From contig CAVYZX010000010.1 of the NCBI GenBank assembly GCA_963773035.1, positions 124,001 to 188,000 of the forward strand: a stretch of 64,000 bases of DNA, read 5' to 3'. The number at the start of each line of letters is the position of its first letter. Positions within the stretch are counted from its first letter, which is position 1. Under the pieces are notes generated by a model. The model made no database searches, was not told the origin of the DNA, and saw only the letters and a program-made list of their open reading frames with translations. Source of the stretch: CAVRXZ01 sp963773035. GTDB taxonomy: Bacteria > Acidobacteriota > Vicinamibacteria > Vicinamibacterales > CAVVIG01. The position numbers and the translations under genes were made by a program. Positions 33,024 through 41,069 of the stretch are shown here, piece after piece.

Positions 33024-33839
33024 ATGGCCATCGACATCGCGGCGGAAGTCATTGCCAACCGTGCGCTGTCGAACGACTACAACGTGCTGTCGCTGGCTGC
33101 GCCGGAAATTGCCGCGATCGCATCGCCCGGCCAGTTCGTCATGCTGAAGGCCAGCCGGCGCCACGATCCACTGCTGCGTCGTCCGTTTTCGGTGTTCGAA
33201 GTGCTCCGTGATCGTCGCGGCGAGCCCTCAGGCATCTCGATTCTCAACAAGCGCATTGGCGTTTCGACAGGCCTCCTCTACGAGGCGCAAGCCGGCCAGC
33301 ATGTCGACTGCCTCGGTCCGCTTGGACATCCTTTTTTGGCTGTCGACCCTCCGACGGAAGCGTGGATGGTCGCCGGTGGCGTCGGACTGGCCCCGTTCGC
33401 GCTGCTCGTTCAGCTCCTTCGCGAGCGTGACGTGACCTCAGTGTTGTTTTATGGGGCTCGAAACGCCAGGGAGCTCTTTTATCTCGACTTCTTCCAAGGC
33501 CTTGGGGTCGAGCTCGTTCTCACGACCGAGGACGGCAGTCGCGGAGAACGGGGCCGCGTCGTAGCACCGCTCGAGCGGCGTCTGGCCGTCCGCCCACGAG
33601 ACGCCGCCGTGATGATTTATGCGTGCGGTCCGGAGGGGATGTTGGCGGCTACCGCGAAAACCGCTGCTCGCCACCAACGTCCCTGTCAGGTGTCGGTCGA
33701 GCGCATCATGGGTTGTGGCCTTGGCGGCTGCTACAGTTGCGTGGTGCCGATGCGCGCCGATGATGGGAGGAAGCACCACGTGCGATCCTGTATTAGCGGG
33801 CCGGTCCTTCCGGCTGACCAAATCGTGTGGGATTTCTAG
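33024..33839 (+). CDS. pyrK: Dihydroorotate dehydrogenase electron transfer subunit
   Basis: The FAD/[2Fe-2S] subunit that passes electrons from dihydroorotate to NAD in class 1B dihydroorotate dehydrogenase. The FAD part has PLLRRPFSVFEV, the NAD part WMVAGGVGLAPFALLVQLL. The iron-sulfur ligands are Cys231, Cys236, Cys239 and Cys256 (GCGLGGCYSC and VRSC). It has 271 residues from the ATG at 33024; the frame from 33006 includes the -10 box. pyrD starts at the very next base after its stop. Confidence 0.95.
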   Translation: MAIDIAAEVIANRALSNDYNVLSLAAPEIAAIASPGQFVMLKASRRHDPLLRRPFSVFEVLRDRRGEPSGISILNKRIGVSTGLLYEAQAGQHVDCLGPLGHPFLAVDPPTEAWMVAGGVGLAPFALLVQLLRERDVTSVLFYGARNARELFYLDFFQGLGVELVLTTEDGSRGERGRVVAPLERRLAVRPRDAAVMIYACGPEGMLAATAKTAARHQRPCQVSVERIMGCGLGGCYSCVVPMRADDGRKHHVRSCISGPVLPADQIVWDF

Positions 33840-34778
33840 ATGGATTTGTCAGTTCAAATCGGCTCGCTGTGGCTGAAGAATCCGTTGATTGCCGCGAGCG
33901 GTTGCTTCGGGTACGGCGTTGAGTATGCCGACACGGTCGATCTGTCCTCGCTCGGGGGCATCGCGGTAAAGGGCTTATTCCTGGCAGAACGGGAAGGGCA
34001 TCCCCCTCCCCGAATCGTCGAGACTCCGGCCGGCATGCTGAATGCCATCGGTCTGCAGGGCATCGGCGTCCATCGGTTCATCGACGAAAAGTTGCCGGAG
34101 CTTCGCGCCCGGGGCGCGACCGTGATCGTCAACATCTGTGGAACGACCATCGATGAATATGCCGAGGTCGCCCGCATCCTTTCGGATGCCGATGGCGTAG
34201 CGGCACTCGAGCTGAACATCTCGTGTCCCAACATCAAAGAGGGTGGCATCACATTCGGTTGCAGTTTGACCGGCACCTTCGATGTCGTCAGCGCAGTACG
34301 CCGGGTGACACGACTGCCCATCATTCCCAAGCTGACGCCCAACGTGACCGACGTGGCGTCGTTCGCCCGCGCCTCCGAAGAGGCCGGCGCCGATGCCGTT
34401 TCACTCGTCAATACGTTTCTCGCAATGGTTATCGACGTCGAGACTCGGCAGCCGAAGATCTCGAACGTTCTGGGAGGGCTGAGCGGACCGGCCATCCGAC
34501 CGATTGCGGTACGAATGGTCTATGAATGTCACGAAACGGTGAAGATTCCTATTCTGGGCATGGGAGGAATCGCCGACGCTCGTGATGCGCTCGAGTTCAT
34601 GATTGCCGGCGCTTCTGCCGTCCAGGTCGGTACCGCGAACTTCGTGGATCCTCTGATCTGGACGAAGCTTCTCGACGGCCTCAACGACTACATGAAGCGG
34701 CATCAGATTGCGCGGATTCGAGATCTCGTAGGCAGCCTCGACACGCCAAAGACGGTCGCAGAGAAGAGCAGCACCTGA
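33840..34778 (+). CDS. pyrD: Dihydroorotate dehydrogenase, class 1B catalytic subunit
   Basis: It oxidises dihydroorotate to orotate using FMN, in complex with PyrK. The catalytic base Cys129 is in LELNISCPNIKEGG, which is diagnostic of class 1 enzymes. NPLIAASGCFGYG at the start and ILGMGGIADARDALEFMIAG for FMN phosphate binding are typical. The length is 312 residues, and it directly abuts pyrK. The upstream substrate comes from pyrC and the product goes to pyrE, both in this window but in separate transcription units. Confidence 0.97.
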   Translation: MDLSVQIGSLWLKNPLIAASGCFGYGVEYADTVDLSSLGGIAVKGLFLAEREGHPPPRIVETPAGMLNAIGLQGIGVHRFIDEKLPELRARGATVIVNICGTTIDEYAEVARILSDADGVAALELNISCPNIKEGGITFGCSLTGTFDVVSAVRRVTRLPIIPKLTPNVTDVASFARASEEAGADAVSLVNTFLAMVIDVETRQPKISNVLGGLSGPAIRPIAVRMVYECHETVKIPILGMGGIADARDALEFMIAGASAVQVGTANFVDPLIWTKLLDGLNDYMKRHQIARIRDLVGSLDTPKTVAEKSST

Positions 34779-34800
34779 TGGCTGCTGTAGCGAAGCAGGC

Positions 34801-35112
34801 GTGACGGCCCTCACTCTGTACTCGCGCCCGGGGTGCCATCTTTGCGATGAGATGAAGGCGGTCGTCGACCGCGTCGCTCGGTCGGTTCCCCTAACAATGG
34901 AGGTCGTGGACATCTCGACCGACCCACAGCTCGAAGCGCTCTACGGTCTCGAGATTCCGGTCCTGCTGATTAACGGAAGGAAGGCGGCGAAGTATCGGGT
35001 GACCGAGGAGGAGCTGCGGCGACAACTGACGGGAAGGGCTGGAAAGGCAGGAGGGGCAGGAAAGCCGGGAGGGGCTGGAGAGGCGGGAAAGGCAGGACGG
35101 GAAAGTCTTTGA
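34801..35112 (+). CDS. Glutaredoxin-family protein with repeat-encoded tail
   Basis: A 103-residue thioredoxin-fold protein with the redox motif CHLC (residues 12-15 in YSRPGCHLCDEM) and the cis-Pro stretch EIPVLLINGR. The core domain ends near residue 77. The last 25 or so residues are Gly-Ala-Lys words (GKAGGAGKPGGAGEAGKAG) encoded by the G-rich arm of an intergenic repeat, so this tail is probably an accident of the array reading through. It starts with GTG at 34801, 22 bases after pyrD. Confidence 0.8.
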   Translation: MTALTLYSRPGCHLCDEMKAVVDRVARSVPLTMEVVDISTDPQLEALYGLEIPVLLINGRKAAKYRVTEEELRRQLTGRAGKAGGAGKPGGAGEAGKAGRESL

Positions 35113-35178
35113 GGTTTTGCCTTCCCGCGCTTCCTGCCGTTCCTGCCCTTCCTGCCCTCCTGCCCCTCCTGCCCCTCC
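35031..35178. repeat. Long inverted short-word array between the convergent glutaredoxin and Pal genes
   Basis: The left arm (35031-35104) repeats GGAAAGGCAGGAGGGGCAGG-like words; the right arm (35121-35178) repeats the complementary CTTCCTGCC and CTCCTGCCC words. The loop is only about 16 bases. The arms could form an imperfect stem of nearly 60 pairs at the end of both transcripts. Confidence 0.88.
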
Positions 35179-35181
35179 GAT

Positions 35182-35757
35182 CTACTTCGCCGTAATGATG
35201 AAGTGACCCCGCCGGTTTTGCTGCCAGCAGGCTTCGGTCTCCTCGCCGCAGAACGGCTGCTCCTTGCCCTTGCTCACGACGGTGATTCGGTTCGCGGCCA
35301 GTCCGAGGCTCACAAGATAGTCTTTCACGGCCGTTCCCCGCCGGCTGCCGAGAGCGAGGTTGTACTCCGAGCTGCCTCGGGAGTCGGAGTGGCCCTCGAC
35401 CGACACGACGATGCTCGACCACTTCTTCAAGTACTCGGCGTCCTTCTGCAGCGAGGCTCGCCCGTCCTCGCGCAAATCCGACTTGTCGTAGTCGAAATAC
35501 GCGTCCGTCAACGGCTTCTCGGCGTTCAGCTGATCGACTGACTTTCGCGAGAAGACCTCCTCCTCGGTGAGCGCTCGCGGGGTCGACGGGGGCGCAGGCG
35601 CCGGAGCCGGCGGCGGTGGCGGCGGTGGCGCGGCCGGAACTGCCGGTGGTGGTGGAGGTGCTGGCGCTGGTGGCGGTGGAACCTTCTTCGAACAAGCAGA
35701 AACAGTGACGATCAACGTGACGATCAGGGCAAGAAACCACGTGAGTCGATGTTTCAT
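35182..35757 (-). CDS. pal: OmpA-family peptidoglycan-associated lipoprotein (Pal)
   Basis: A 191-residue outer membrane lipoprotein. The lipobox is VSAC (Cys22 after a hydrophobic signal). A Pro/Ala-rich linker spans about residues 26-58, followed by the OmpA peptidoglycan-binding domain with AYFDYDKSDLREDGRASL and VEGHSDSRGSSEYNLALGSRR. It links the outer membrane to the cell wall. I start it at the ATG at 35757, which has the Shine-Dalgarno AGGAG about ten bases upstream. No tolB or tolQRA genes are near. Confidence 0.92.
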   Translation of the reverse strand: MKHRLTWFLALIVTLIVTVSACSKKVPPPPAPAPPPPPAVPAAPPPPPPPAPAPAPPSTPRALTEEEVFSRKSVDQLNAEKPLTDAYFDYDKSDLREDGRASLQKDAEYLKKWSSIVVSVEGHSDSRGSSEYNLALGSRRGTAVKDYLVSLGLAANRITVVSKGKEQPFCGEETEACWQQNRRGHFIITAK

Positions 35758-35863
35758 CAATTGATCACTCCTCGCAAAAATTGATTCACTACTCGCGCGC
35801 CGCAGCTTACAAACTTGATCTCGCACTGTCAACGAATCGCGCGACCGATCGTGAATGAAACGA

Positions 35864-35869
35864 TAGAAT
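35864..35869 (+). promoter_or_regulatory. Probable -10 element of the methyltransferase gene
   Basis: TAGAAT ends seven bases before the GTG start at 35877. No ribosome binding site is visible, in line with leaderless translation. Confidence 0.4.
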
Positions 35870-35876
35870 TCTCGAA

Positions 35877-36647
35877 GTGGATCATCTTCTGCGAGCCACC
35901 GCGGAAGCCGAGGGACGTCACTTCTGGTTCCGAGGCTTTCGGGCGTTCGTCACGCCGCTGATCGAGCGGGCCGTCGGAGGCGACCCTCACGCTCGCATTC
36001 TCGACTGCGGTTGCGGAACCGGGGCCAACGTCGAGCTGTTGGGCCGTTTCGGACGTTCCGTCGGTTTCGATCTCTCCCCTGTCGGATTGTGTATCGGCCG
36101 CGAACTGGGGCGCTTTAGGTTGGTTCGGGCATCGGTGGCCGCCGCTCCTTTTCCAAGCGATGCCTTCGATCTGGTCACCTCGTTCGACGTCCTGTACTCG
36201 CTCGAAGAGTCCGACGAAAAGGCCGCCGTGGCCGAGATGTTCCGGATGACGCGACCGGGGGGGTATGCCTTGATCAACGTCGCCGCCATGAGTGCCCTGC
36301 GGGGCGACCATTCCGTTTTGAGCCGGGAATTGCGGCGGTATAGCCGTTCCGGGCTTCGCCGGCTGCTCACCGGCGTTGGCTTCACAATCGTGCGCCTCAC
36401 CTACACGAATTTCACACTCTTCCTCCCGGTCCTGGCCACGCGATTGGGCCAGCGGTGGCGCGGGTTGGCGGAGGAAGAGCATGCCAAGGCTGAAATCTCG
36501 GTGCCCGCAGCTCCCGTCAATTCGCTGCTTACGGGACTCCTGTTGTTGGAAAGCGCTTGGGTCCGACACTTCGACTGCCCGTTCGGCAGCTCTCTTCTGT
36601 GCCTCGCTAGGAAGCCGGCACGGGAGCCGTCCGCAACTGGCACTTGA
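35877..36647 (+). CDS. SAM-dependent class I methyltransferase
   Basis: A 256-residue protein with the SAM-binding motif ILDCGCGTGANVELLG (residues 41-56), the post-motif acidic FDLSPVG, and the motif II/III region FDLVTSFDVLYSLEE and MTRPGGYALINVAA. It resembles methyltransferases found near glycan and polyprenyl-linked sugar genes; the substrate is unknown. It converges on the GT-C-type membrane protein and overlaps its end by 41 bases. The GTG start at 35877 gives an N-terminus (DHLLRATAEAEGRHFWFRGF) that is typical of this subfamily. Confidence 0.85.
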   Translation: MDHLLRATAEAEGRHFWFRGFRAFVTPLIERAVGGDPHARILDCGCGTGANVELLGRFGRSVGFDLSPVGLCIGRELGRFRLVRASVAAAPFPSDAFDLVTSFDVLYSLEESDEKAAVAEMFRMTRPGGYALINVAAMSALRGDHSVLSRELRRYSRSGLRRLLTGVGFTIVRLTYTNFTLFLPVLATRLGQRWRGLAEEEHAKAEISVPAAPVNSLLTGLLLLESAWVRHFDCPFGSSLLCLARKPAREPSATGT

Positions 36648-38909
36648 AGATCCGCAGGCCCAGGCTCCGTCGATCGCGGGTTCGCCAACTGCGTTCGGCC
36701 GGCACATGGACCTGATCGGTATCGAACGTGATTACGCCCACCTGAGACCTGACCAGCTCGGACGGGATGACCGTGTCGAATGAAAAGTCGGCCGAAAGGG
36801 TTTCCTCGCGTACGACACGTTCGCCGACACGTATTACCAGGCGTGAAGGTCGGCGGTAGTACTGCAAAGGCGACTCACCCTCCAGATGCATGACGACGGC
36901 AGCGCCGGGGGAGGCATAAAAGCGAATCTGACCGCGGCCGCTCAGCCAGCGCCAGCGAAGGCCGGAGGCCGGGTTGTACTCCTGTTCGTACCATCCCTCG
37001 CCAAACCCGAACACCGGACGGTCGCTGGAAACATCGAACTGTTCGATGGCGACGTGACTTCCAATCGGCGCCAGCACACTGACCTTCTCGTAGTGCGTTC
37101 GTCGAGCCCAGACGATGGTGGCGGCAAGAACGTCAGAAGTCGTAAGAAGAAGCCCGGGTTTGCGACGAACGCATCGAGCGGATCGGGATTCTGTTCAGTA
37201 GTCACGGTTATTCGCGGACTGTTGCCGGCAAGATTTCTCCCTCCGATCACCATGGCGCGGAAACCGCTCTTCACCCAGGCTTCAATCGGCCCGGCAACGG
37301 GAAAACGACCTGCGCTGACCGAAACGCCAGCGGCCTCAGGCGTCAGCGCCCAGCCTTCACCGACATACCAGTCGGGTCGGGACAGGCGATACCAGTTCAT
37401 GTTGCCCGGCCTCACGCCTCCGATGAGCAGCGGATACGGAAGCATCCACTCATAGGCAACTGGATCGGGATGTTGAACGAGGTCGATGTCCGTCCGGAGA
37501 GGATCGGCGATAAACCACGTCGTGCCGCGTTGCTGGTTCGAATCGTTCCAGTGTTTGACCAGTTCGAGCCACTCGCGCTGAGGCGGAGCCGGCAGCCGCC
37601 ATTCAATCCGGGGCATGGTGTCCCCTACCCAGGTCATCGGGCGGCGGAGATCGAAATGCTCCCGCCGGTCCATCGCCAGGGTCAGGGGGCCGGAGATTTG
37701 AGCAGCGGCATGTTCCATGTCGTCCAGCATGCGGAAGACCGGCGCTTTCTGACGTGAATAGGCCGCGACCGACGTCCCACCAACGTGGGCGTTGAACGCT
37801 GCGAGACAACCTGCGACCACCAAAGCAGGAGTGACCCCCACCGCCTTCAGGCCGCGGACCGCCAGATAGGCTGTCGGCGGTACGAGTGGAAGTGCGTATC
37901 GAGTGGTCACCGTTTCCTGAAACAGCAGATCCAGAAGGAGATACGGTCCGAACGCGATCGTCAGCACCGCAAGCGAGCGCGGGGCCCGCCGCGCGAGCAG
38001 GACAACGCCCGCAGAGGCTGCGACGAGAACGACAGCTGCCACCTGCCATGCGGCCCACGGCGCAATGAACGCGAAATAGATCGACCGCGCAAGCTGCCGC
38101 GCCGTTGGCGTCGTCCAGAGCATTTGAACTCCGGTGAGATCCTCGGCTCCCTGGCTGAAGAGCGCTCGGGTGTACGCAGCGGGTCCACCACTCAGGAGCA
38201 CGAGCGGGACCGCCCACACCGCACAGCCGGCCATGAACACCGGGATCGCTGCACCAATCGCGCGGGGGCGATCGGCAGGCGGACGGCTCAACAAGACGTA
38301 CACGAGGAGCGGCAGAGTCAGCCAAGCTACCTGCGATCGGATGCCAACGGTCACGGCGCCGCAAAACACCGCAAGCAGCACGCTCGCAGGACTCGAAGCG
38401 GAGAGAGCGATGGCCTGGACGGCAACAGCGGCGGTCAGGCCCACCATATCGCTCAGTGGACGCGCGGCCGTGAACCAGTACAGGGGAGCCGTGATCGTCA
38501 GGAGCGTTGCAAGAAGCGCCGACGTGCCGGACCGCGATTCCTGATCGAGCCGCCCAAAAAACGCGACCAACGCAAACACTCCAAGCGCGCCTGCCAGGAC
38601 ACCGATGATTGCGAGCGCCTGGGCTTCAGTGGGAATGAACGCGTGGGCCAGATTGCCAAGGGCAATGTAGATCGGATACCCGGGCGGGTGAGGCTGGTGG
38701 TTGGCGACGTCGAAATGGCGCAGCCCCAGTGCAAAGTTGATCGAGTCGAGGTCCTCCAACGACGAAGGGAGATACGGGAGGTGAGCGACTAGAAAAGCGA
38801 GGGCGAGGGTCGCCGCGATCGCGTAATGCCGAATGCCCAACGCAAAATGTCGATCCGACCACTCGAAGTCTCGCATTTTACATTCTGCATTTTGCATTTC
38901 GCATTGCAA
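36607..38909 (-). CDS. GT-C-type membrane glycosyltransferase-like protein, frameshifted near the C-terminal domain
   Basis: The first 550-600 codons encode a multi-helix membrane protein with the ArnT/PMT-like early loop DLDSINFALGLRHFDVANHQ followed by PHPPGYPIY. Around 37120-37135 the reading frame breaks. The first frame turns into an implausible Ser/Arg/Thr-rich tail ending at 36942. The other frame continues with a sensible domain, HVAIEQFDVSSDRPVFGFGEG onwards, to 36607. A single missing base in the CCGCC run at the junction would restore one protein of about 765 residues. The start is uncertain because the first 12 or so codons (MQCEMQNAECKM) are repeat words. It is either a real frameshift or a sequence error. 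Confidence 0.7.
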
Positions 38910-38910
38910 T
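38821..38910. repeat. Inverted short-word array at the start of the GT-C-type gene
   Basis: The left arm (38821-38852) contains AATGCCGAATGCCCAACGC and AAAATG; the right arm (38872-38910) contains ATTTTACATTCTGCATTTTG and CATTTCGCATTG. The arms are imperfect reverse complements, and the array encodes the apparent N-terminus of the GT-C-type protein. Confidence 0.7.
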
Positions 38911-38915
38911 CGCCC

Positions 38916-39725
38916 CTAAGTCGGTCGCAGCACTACGCCCTCGTGGAGGCTGCCCATGCGGTAGCCCTGCAAGTCGAGCGTGACATGACGATATCCGATG
39001 GCCTTCAATTCACGCACAATCGCGGCGCTGATTTCTGCCTCGAAGGCCCGGCTCATTTCCTCGCGACCGATTTCGATCCTGGCCAATTCGTCGTGGTGGC
39101 GAACGCGAAACACGCGAAATCCCAGGCCGCGTAACGCAGACTCGGCATGCTCAATCATGCGCAGCTTTTCGGGAGTGACTTCGGTGTGATACGGGATCCG
39201 CGACGACAGACAGGCCGAGGCCGGTTCGTCCCAGCTCGGAAGTCCGGCGCGCTTCGACAGCTGGCGGATTTCGTTCTTCGTCAGGTCGACCTCATCGAGC
39301 GGGCTGCGGACGCCGAACTCCCGCGCAGCCTGACGCCCCGGACGATAGTCCCCTCGATCGTCGGCGTTGTTGCCGTCGACCACAGTGGCGTGCCGCTCGG
39401 CGGCAATTCGACTGAGCTCCGTGTACAACTCGTGTTTACAGTAATAACAACGATCGACGGGATTGGCGCGATACTCCGGCCTGTCGATCTCGTGCGTCCG
39501 GATGATCTCGTGACGAAGGCCGAAGCGCTCGGCGATTTGACTCGCCATTGCCCGATGGCGTTCCGGGTAACTCGCACTATCGGCAGTGACGGCCCACGCC
39601 CGGTCGCCAAGCGTGCGTCCCGCCACGAACGCAAGGTACGCGCTGTCAACGCCGCCGCTGTACGCCACGACGACAGATCCCAGCGACGAGAGCGTCCGTT
39701 CGAGCGCCGCTTCCTTGCTGATCAT
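38916..39725 (-). CDS. larE: LarE-like ATP-dependent sacrificial sulfur transferase
   Basis: LarE adds sulfur to the pyridinium bis-carboxylate precursor of the nickel-pincer cofactor of lactate racemase. The PP-loop SGGVDSAYL is at residues 23-31, and the candidate sacrificial cysteine is Cys172 in EPASACLSSRIPY. A further CYYCKHELY pair (Cys93, Cys96) is present. It has 269 residues. LarB and LarC are not in the window, so its client may be another cofactor or protein. The start overlaps the stop of the LysW-like gene by four bases. Confidence 0.9.
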   Translation of the reverse strand: MISKEAALERTLSSLGSVVVAYSGGVDSAYLAFVAGRTLGDRAWAVTADSASYPERHRAMASQIAERFGLRHEIIRTHEIDRPEYRANPVDRCYYCKHELYTELSRIAAERHATVVDGNNADDRGDYRPGRQAAREFGVRSPLDEVDLTKNEIRQLSKRAGLPSWDEPASACLSSRIPYHTEVTPEKLRMIEHAESALRGLGFRVFRVRHHDELARIEIGREEMSRAFEAEISAAIVRELKAIGYRHVTLDLQGYRMGSLHEGVVLRPT

Positions 39726-39982
39726 TCCTCCCAGTCCTCGTCCTCCTCATCGCCCTCGCCATCTTCGTCGTCGTCGGTATCGTCGATGTCGTCGTCGTCG
39801 CTCACATCATCGTCGTCGTCTTCTTCTTCGTCATCGTCCTCGGGCGCCAAGTCGAGCTCGATCGGCGAAAGACTTGTCACCTCGAGGTTCGAGCCGCATT
39901 CAGGGCAACTCAGTCGATCGCCCTTATCGACATCGAATTCGTCGACTTCTATGTCGGCATCACATTCGGGGCAACTGGCCAT
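39722..39982 (-). CDS. LysW-like zinc-ribbon protein with hyperacidic tail
   Basis: An 86-residue protein. The N-terminal half is a zinc ribbon with Cys4, Cys7, Cys26 and Cys29 (SCPECDADIEV and SCPECGSNLEVTSLSPIEL), matching LysW, the amino-group carrier of lysine/arginine synthesis. The C-terminal 40 residues are almost all Asp and Glu, far more than in LysW, and end EDEDWEE in place of the LysW terminus EDWGE. Only LysW's terminal Glu is known to carry substrates; whether this Glu does is open. lysX and other carrier enzymes are absent; the gene is coupled to larE by a four-base overlap. The Shine-Dalgarno GAGGAG lies seven bases before the ATG. Confidence 0.8.
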   Translation of the reverse strand: MASCPECDADIEVDEFDVDKGDRLSCPECGSNLEVTSLSPIELDLAPEDDDEEEDDDDDVSDDDDIDDTDDDEDGEGDEEDEDWEE

Positions 39983-40083
39983 ATATCTCCTCGGCGCGTC
40001 GAGGCCCGTGAGGGGTTTTTTGGCAATTGAGTCGGTGACGTGCCAGAATCCCGCAGGCGGGTCCGATCGCGATAAGTGTCCGG

Positions 40084-40113
40084 ATTATAGCGAGTTCGTG
40101 CGCAGAACTGCAA
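40084..40113 (-). promoter_or_regulatory. Promoter of the LysW-like/larE pair
   Basis: On the minus strand TTGCAG (40113-40108), an 18-base spacer and TATAAT (40089-40084). It gives a leader of about 95 bases. Confidence 0.65.
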
Positions 40114-40119
40114 CGCAGC

Positions 40120-40149
40120 TTAACGGTCCGGATAGCACGAACCGATAAC
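40120..40149 (+). promoter_or_regulatory. Weak promoter candidate for the REC-PilZ gene
   Basis: TTAACG (40120-40125), 18 bases, GATAAC (40144-40149), then seven bases to the ATG at 40157. Each hexamer matches consensus at four positions. It is back to back with the larE-side promoter. Confidence 0.35.
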
Positions 40150-40156
40150 GTGTGTC

Positions 40157-40876
40157 ATGACTGGTGTGGCAGTCAGCTCGAAGACGGTACTCATCGCCGA
40201 CGACACGGCGTTCGTGCGCGACCGCTTTCAGGCAGCGCTCGAACACGCGGGCCACAAAGCGATTGCCGTCAAGAGCGCGCCCGAGCTTCTCACGCGAGTG
40301 AGATCGGATCTCCCGGACATCGATCTCATCGTGCTGGATCTGCGTTTGTCGAACACGCCAGGAGTCGATCTGGTCCGAAACCTTCGGACGATTGACGATG
40401 GGCGCCTGCCCATTCTGGTGTTCAGCGGCACAATTGCCAGCGCCAGCGAGGTCCGCGATCTTTCGACGCTGGGCATTGCCGGCTACGTCAACGAATACAG
40501 CGCGGCACAGCATATCCTCCCCTCTCTCGCGCCGCACTTGTTTCCCGACAGCTTCAACCGCCGCAGCAGCCCGCGTGTGGTGCTCGGCATCCCGGTTCAG
40601 TACCGCTTCGGGAACACGATCGCCGCGGCGCTCGCGCTCAATCTGAGCCACGGCGGCATTGCCATCCGGACGACGAGTCCGCTCGACACCGGAACGAAGA
40701 TCAAAGTTCGTTTCCGCACGCCTGGATCCAAACGCGACATCGACGTCGAGGGACGCGTGACCTGGAGCGACCGTCGCGTGGGCATGGGCGTGCAGTTCGA
40801 AAAGGTCGAGGCAGCCAGCCAAACGCTCATCGACAGTTTTGTCGACGCGCACTTCTTCACGAATCGAAAGGCCTAA
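40157..40876 (+). CDS. Response regulator receiver fused to PilZ domain
   Basis: A 239-residue protein. The N-terminal receiver domain (residues 9-125) has the acidic pair Asp15-Asp16 and phospho-acceptor Asp61 (IVLDLRLSN), with Ser90 in the Thr/Ser position. The usual late lysine is replaced near AGYVNEYS, so phosphorylation chemistry may be altered. The C-terminal PilZ domain has RRSSPR (residues 135-140) and NLSHGGIAI (162-170), the c-di-GMP binding pattern. It probably couples a two-component signal and c-di-GMP to surface motility or adhesion. No histidine kinase is adjacent. Confidence 0.88.
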   Translation: MTGVAVSSKTVLIADDTAFVRDRFQAALEHAGHKAIAVKSAPELLTRVRSDLPDIDLIVLDLRLSNTPGVDLVRNLRTIDDGRLPILVFSGTIASASEVRDLSTLGIAGYVNEYSAAQHILPSLAPHLFPDSFNRRSSPRVVLGIPVQYRFGNTIAAALALNLSHGGIAIRTTSPLDTGTKIKVRFRTPGSKRDIDVEGRVTWSDRRVGMGVQFEKVEAASQTLIDSFVDAHFFTNRKA

Positions 40877-41069
40877 TCCAAGCGCTGTTCGACGACATTC
40901 GGCGCTTTTGCGCCGTTGATGTCGTTAAAGGATATTGAGATGCACCGCATCTCCTTGTACCAGGTCGCCCAGGCGTTCTTGAGCTGGCAATCGAGCAAGG
41001 TGATGACTTGTCTCGAGCTGGTTATGATGCAATGACACAAGCGCCGGAGGACTCAGGCCGAGGGTTCTG
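40877..41069. other. Intergenic region with two perfect hairpins
   Basis: CGGCGC-TTTT-GCGCCG lies at 40900-40915 and could end the REC-PilZ transcript, though no U run follows. GAGATGC-ACC-GCATCTC lies at 40937-40953. TATGAT at 41023-41028 may be the -10 of the following gene. A 31-codon frame from 40938 has no support. Confidence 0.5.

Noticed and set aside
32984..33058. N-terminal extension of the phosphoesterase
   Set aside because: It would cross the pyrK promoter and its first codons; the ATG at 32983 precedes the first membrane helix.
40938..41034. A 31-codon frame between the REC-PilZ and CNNM genes
   Set aside because: No ribosome binding site or recognisable similarity; its start overlaps a hairpin.
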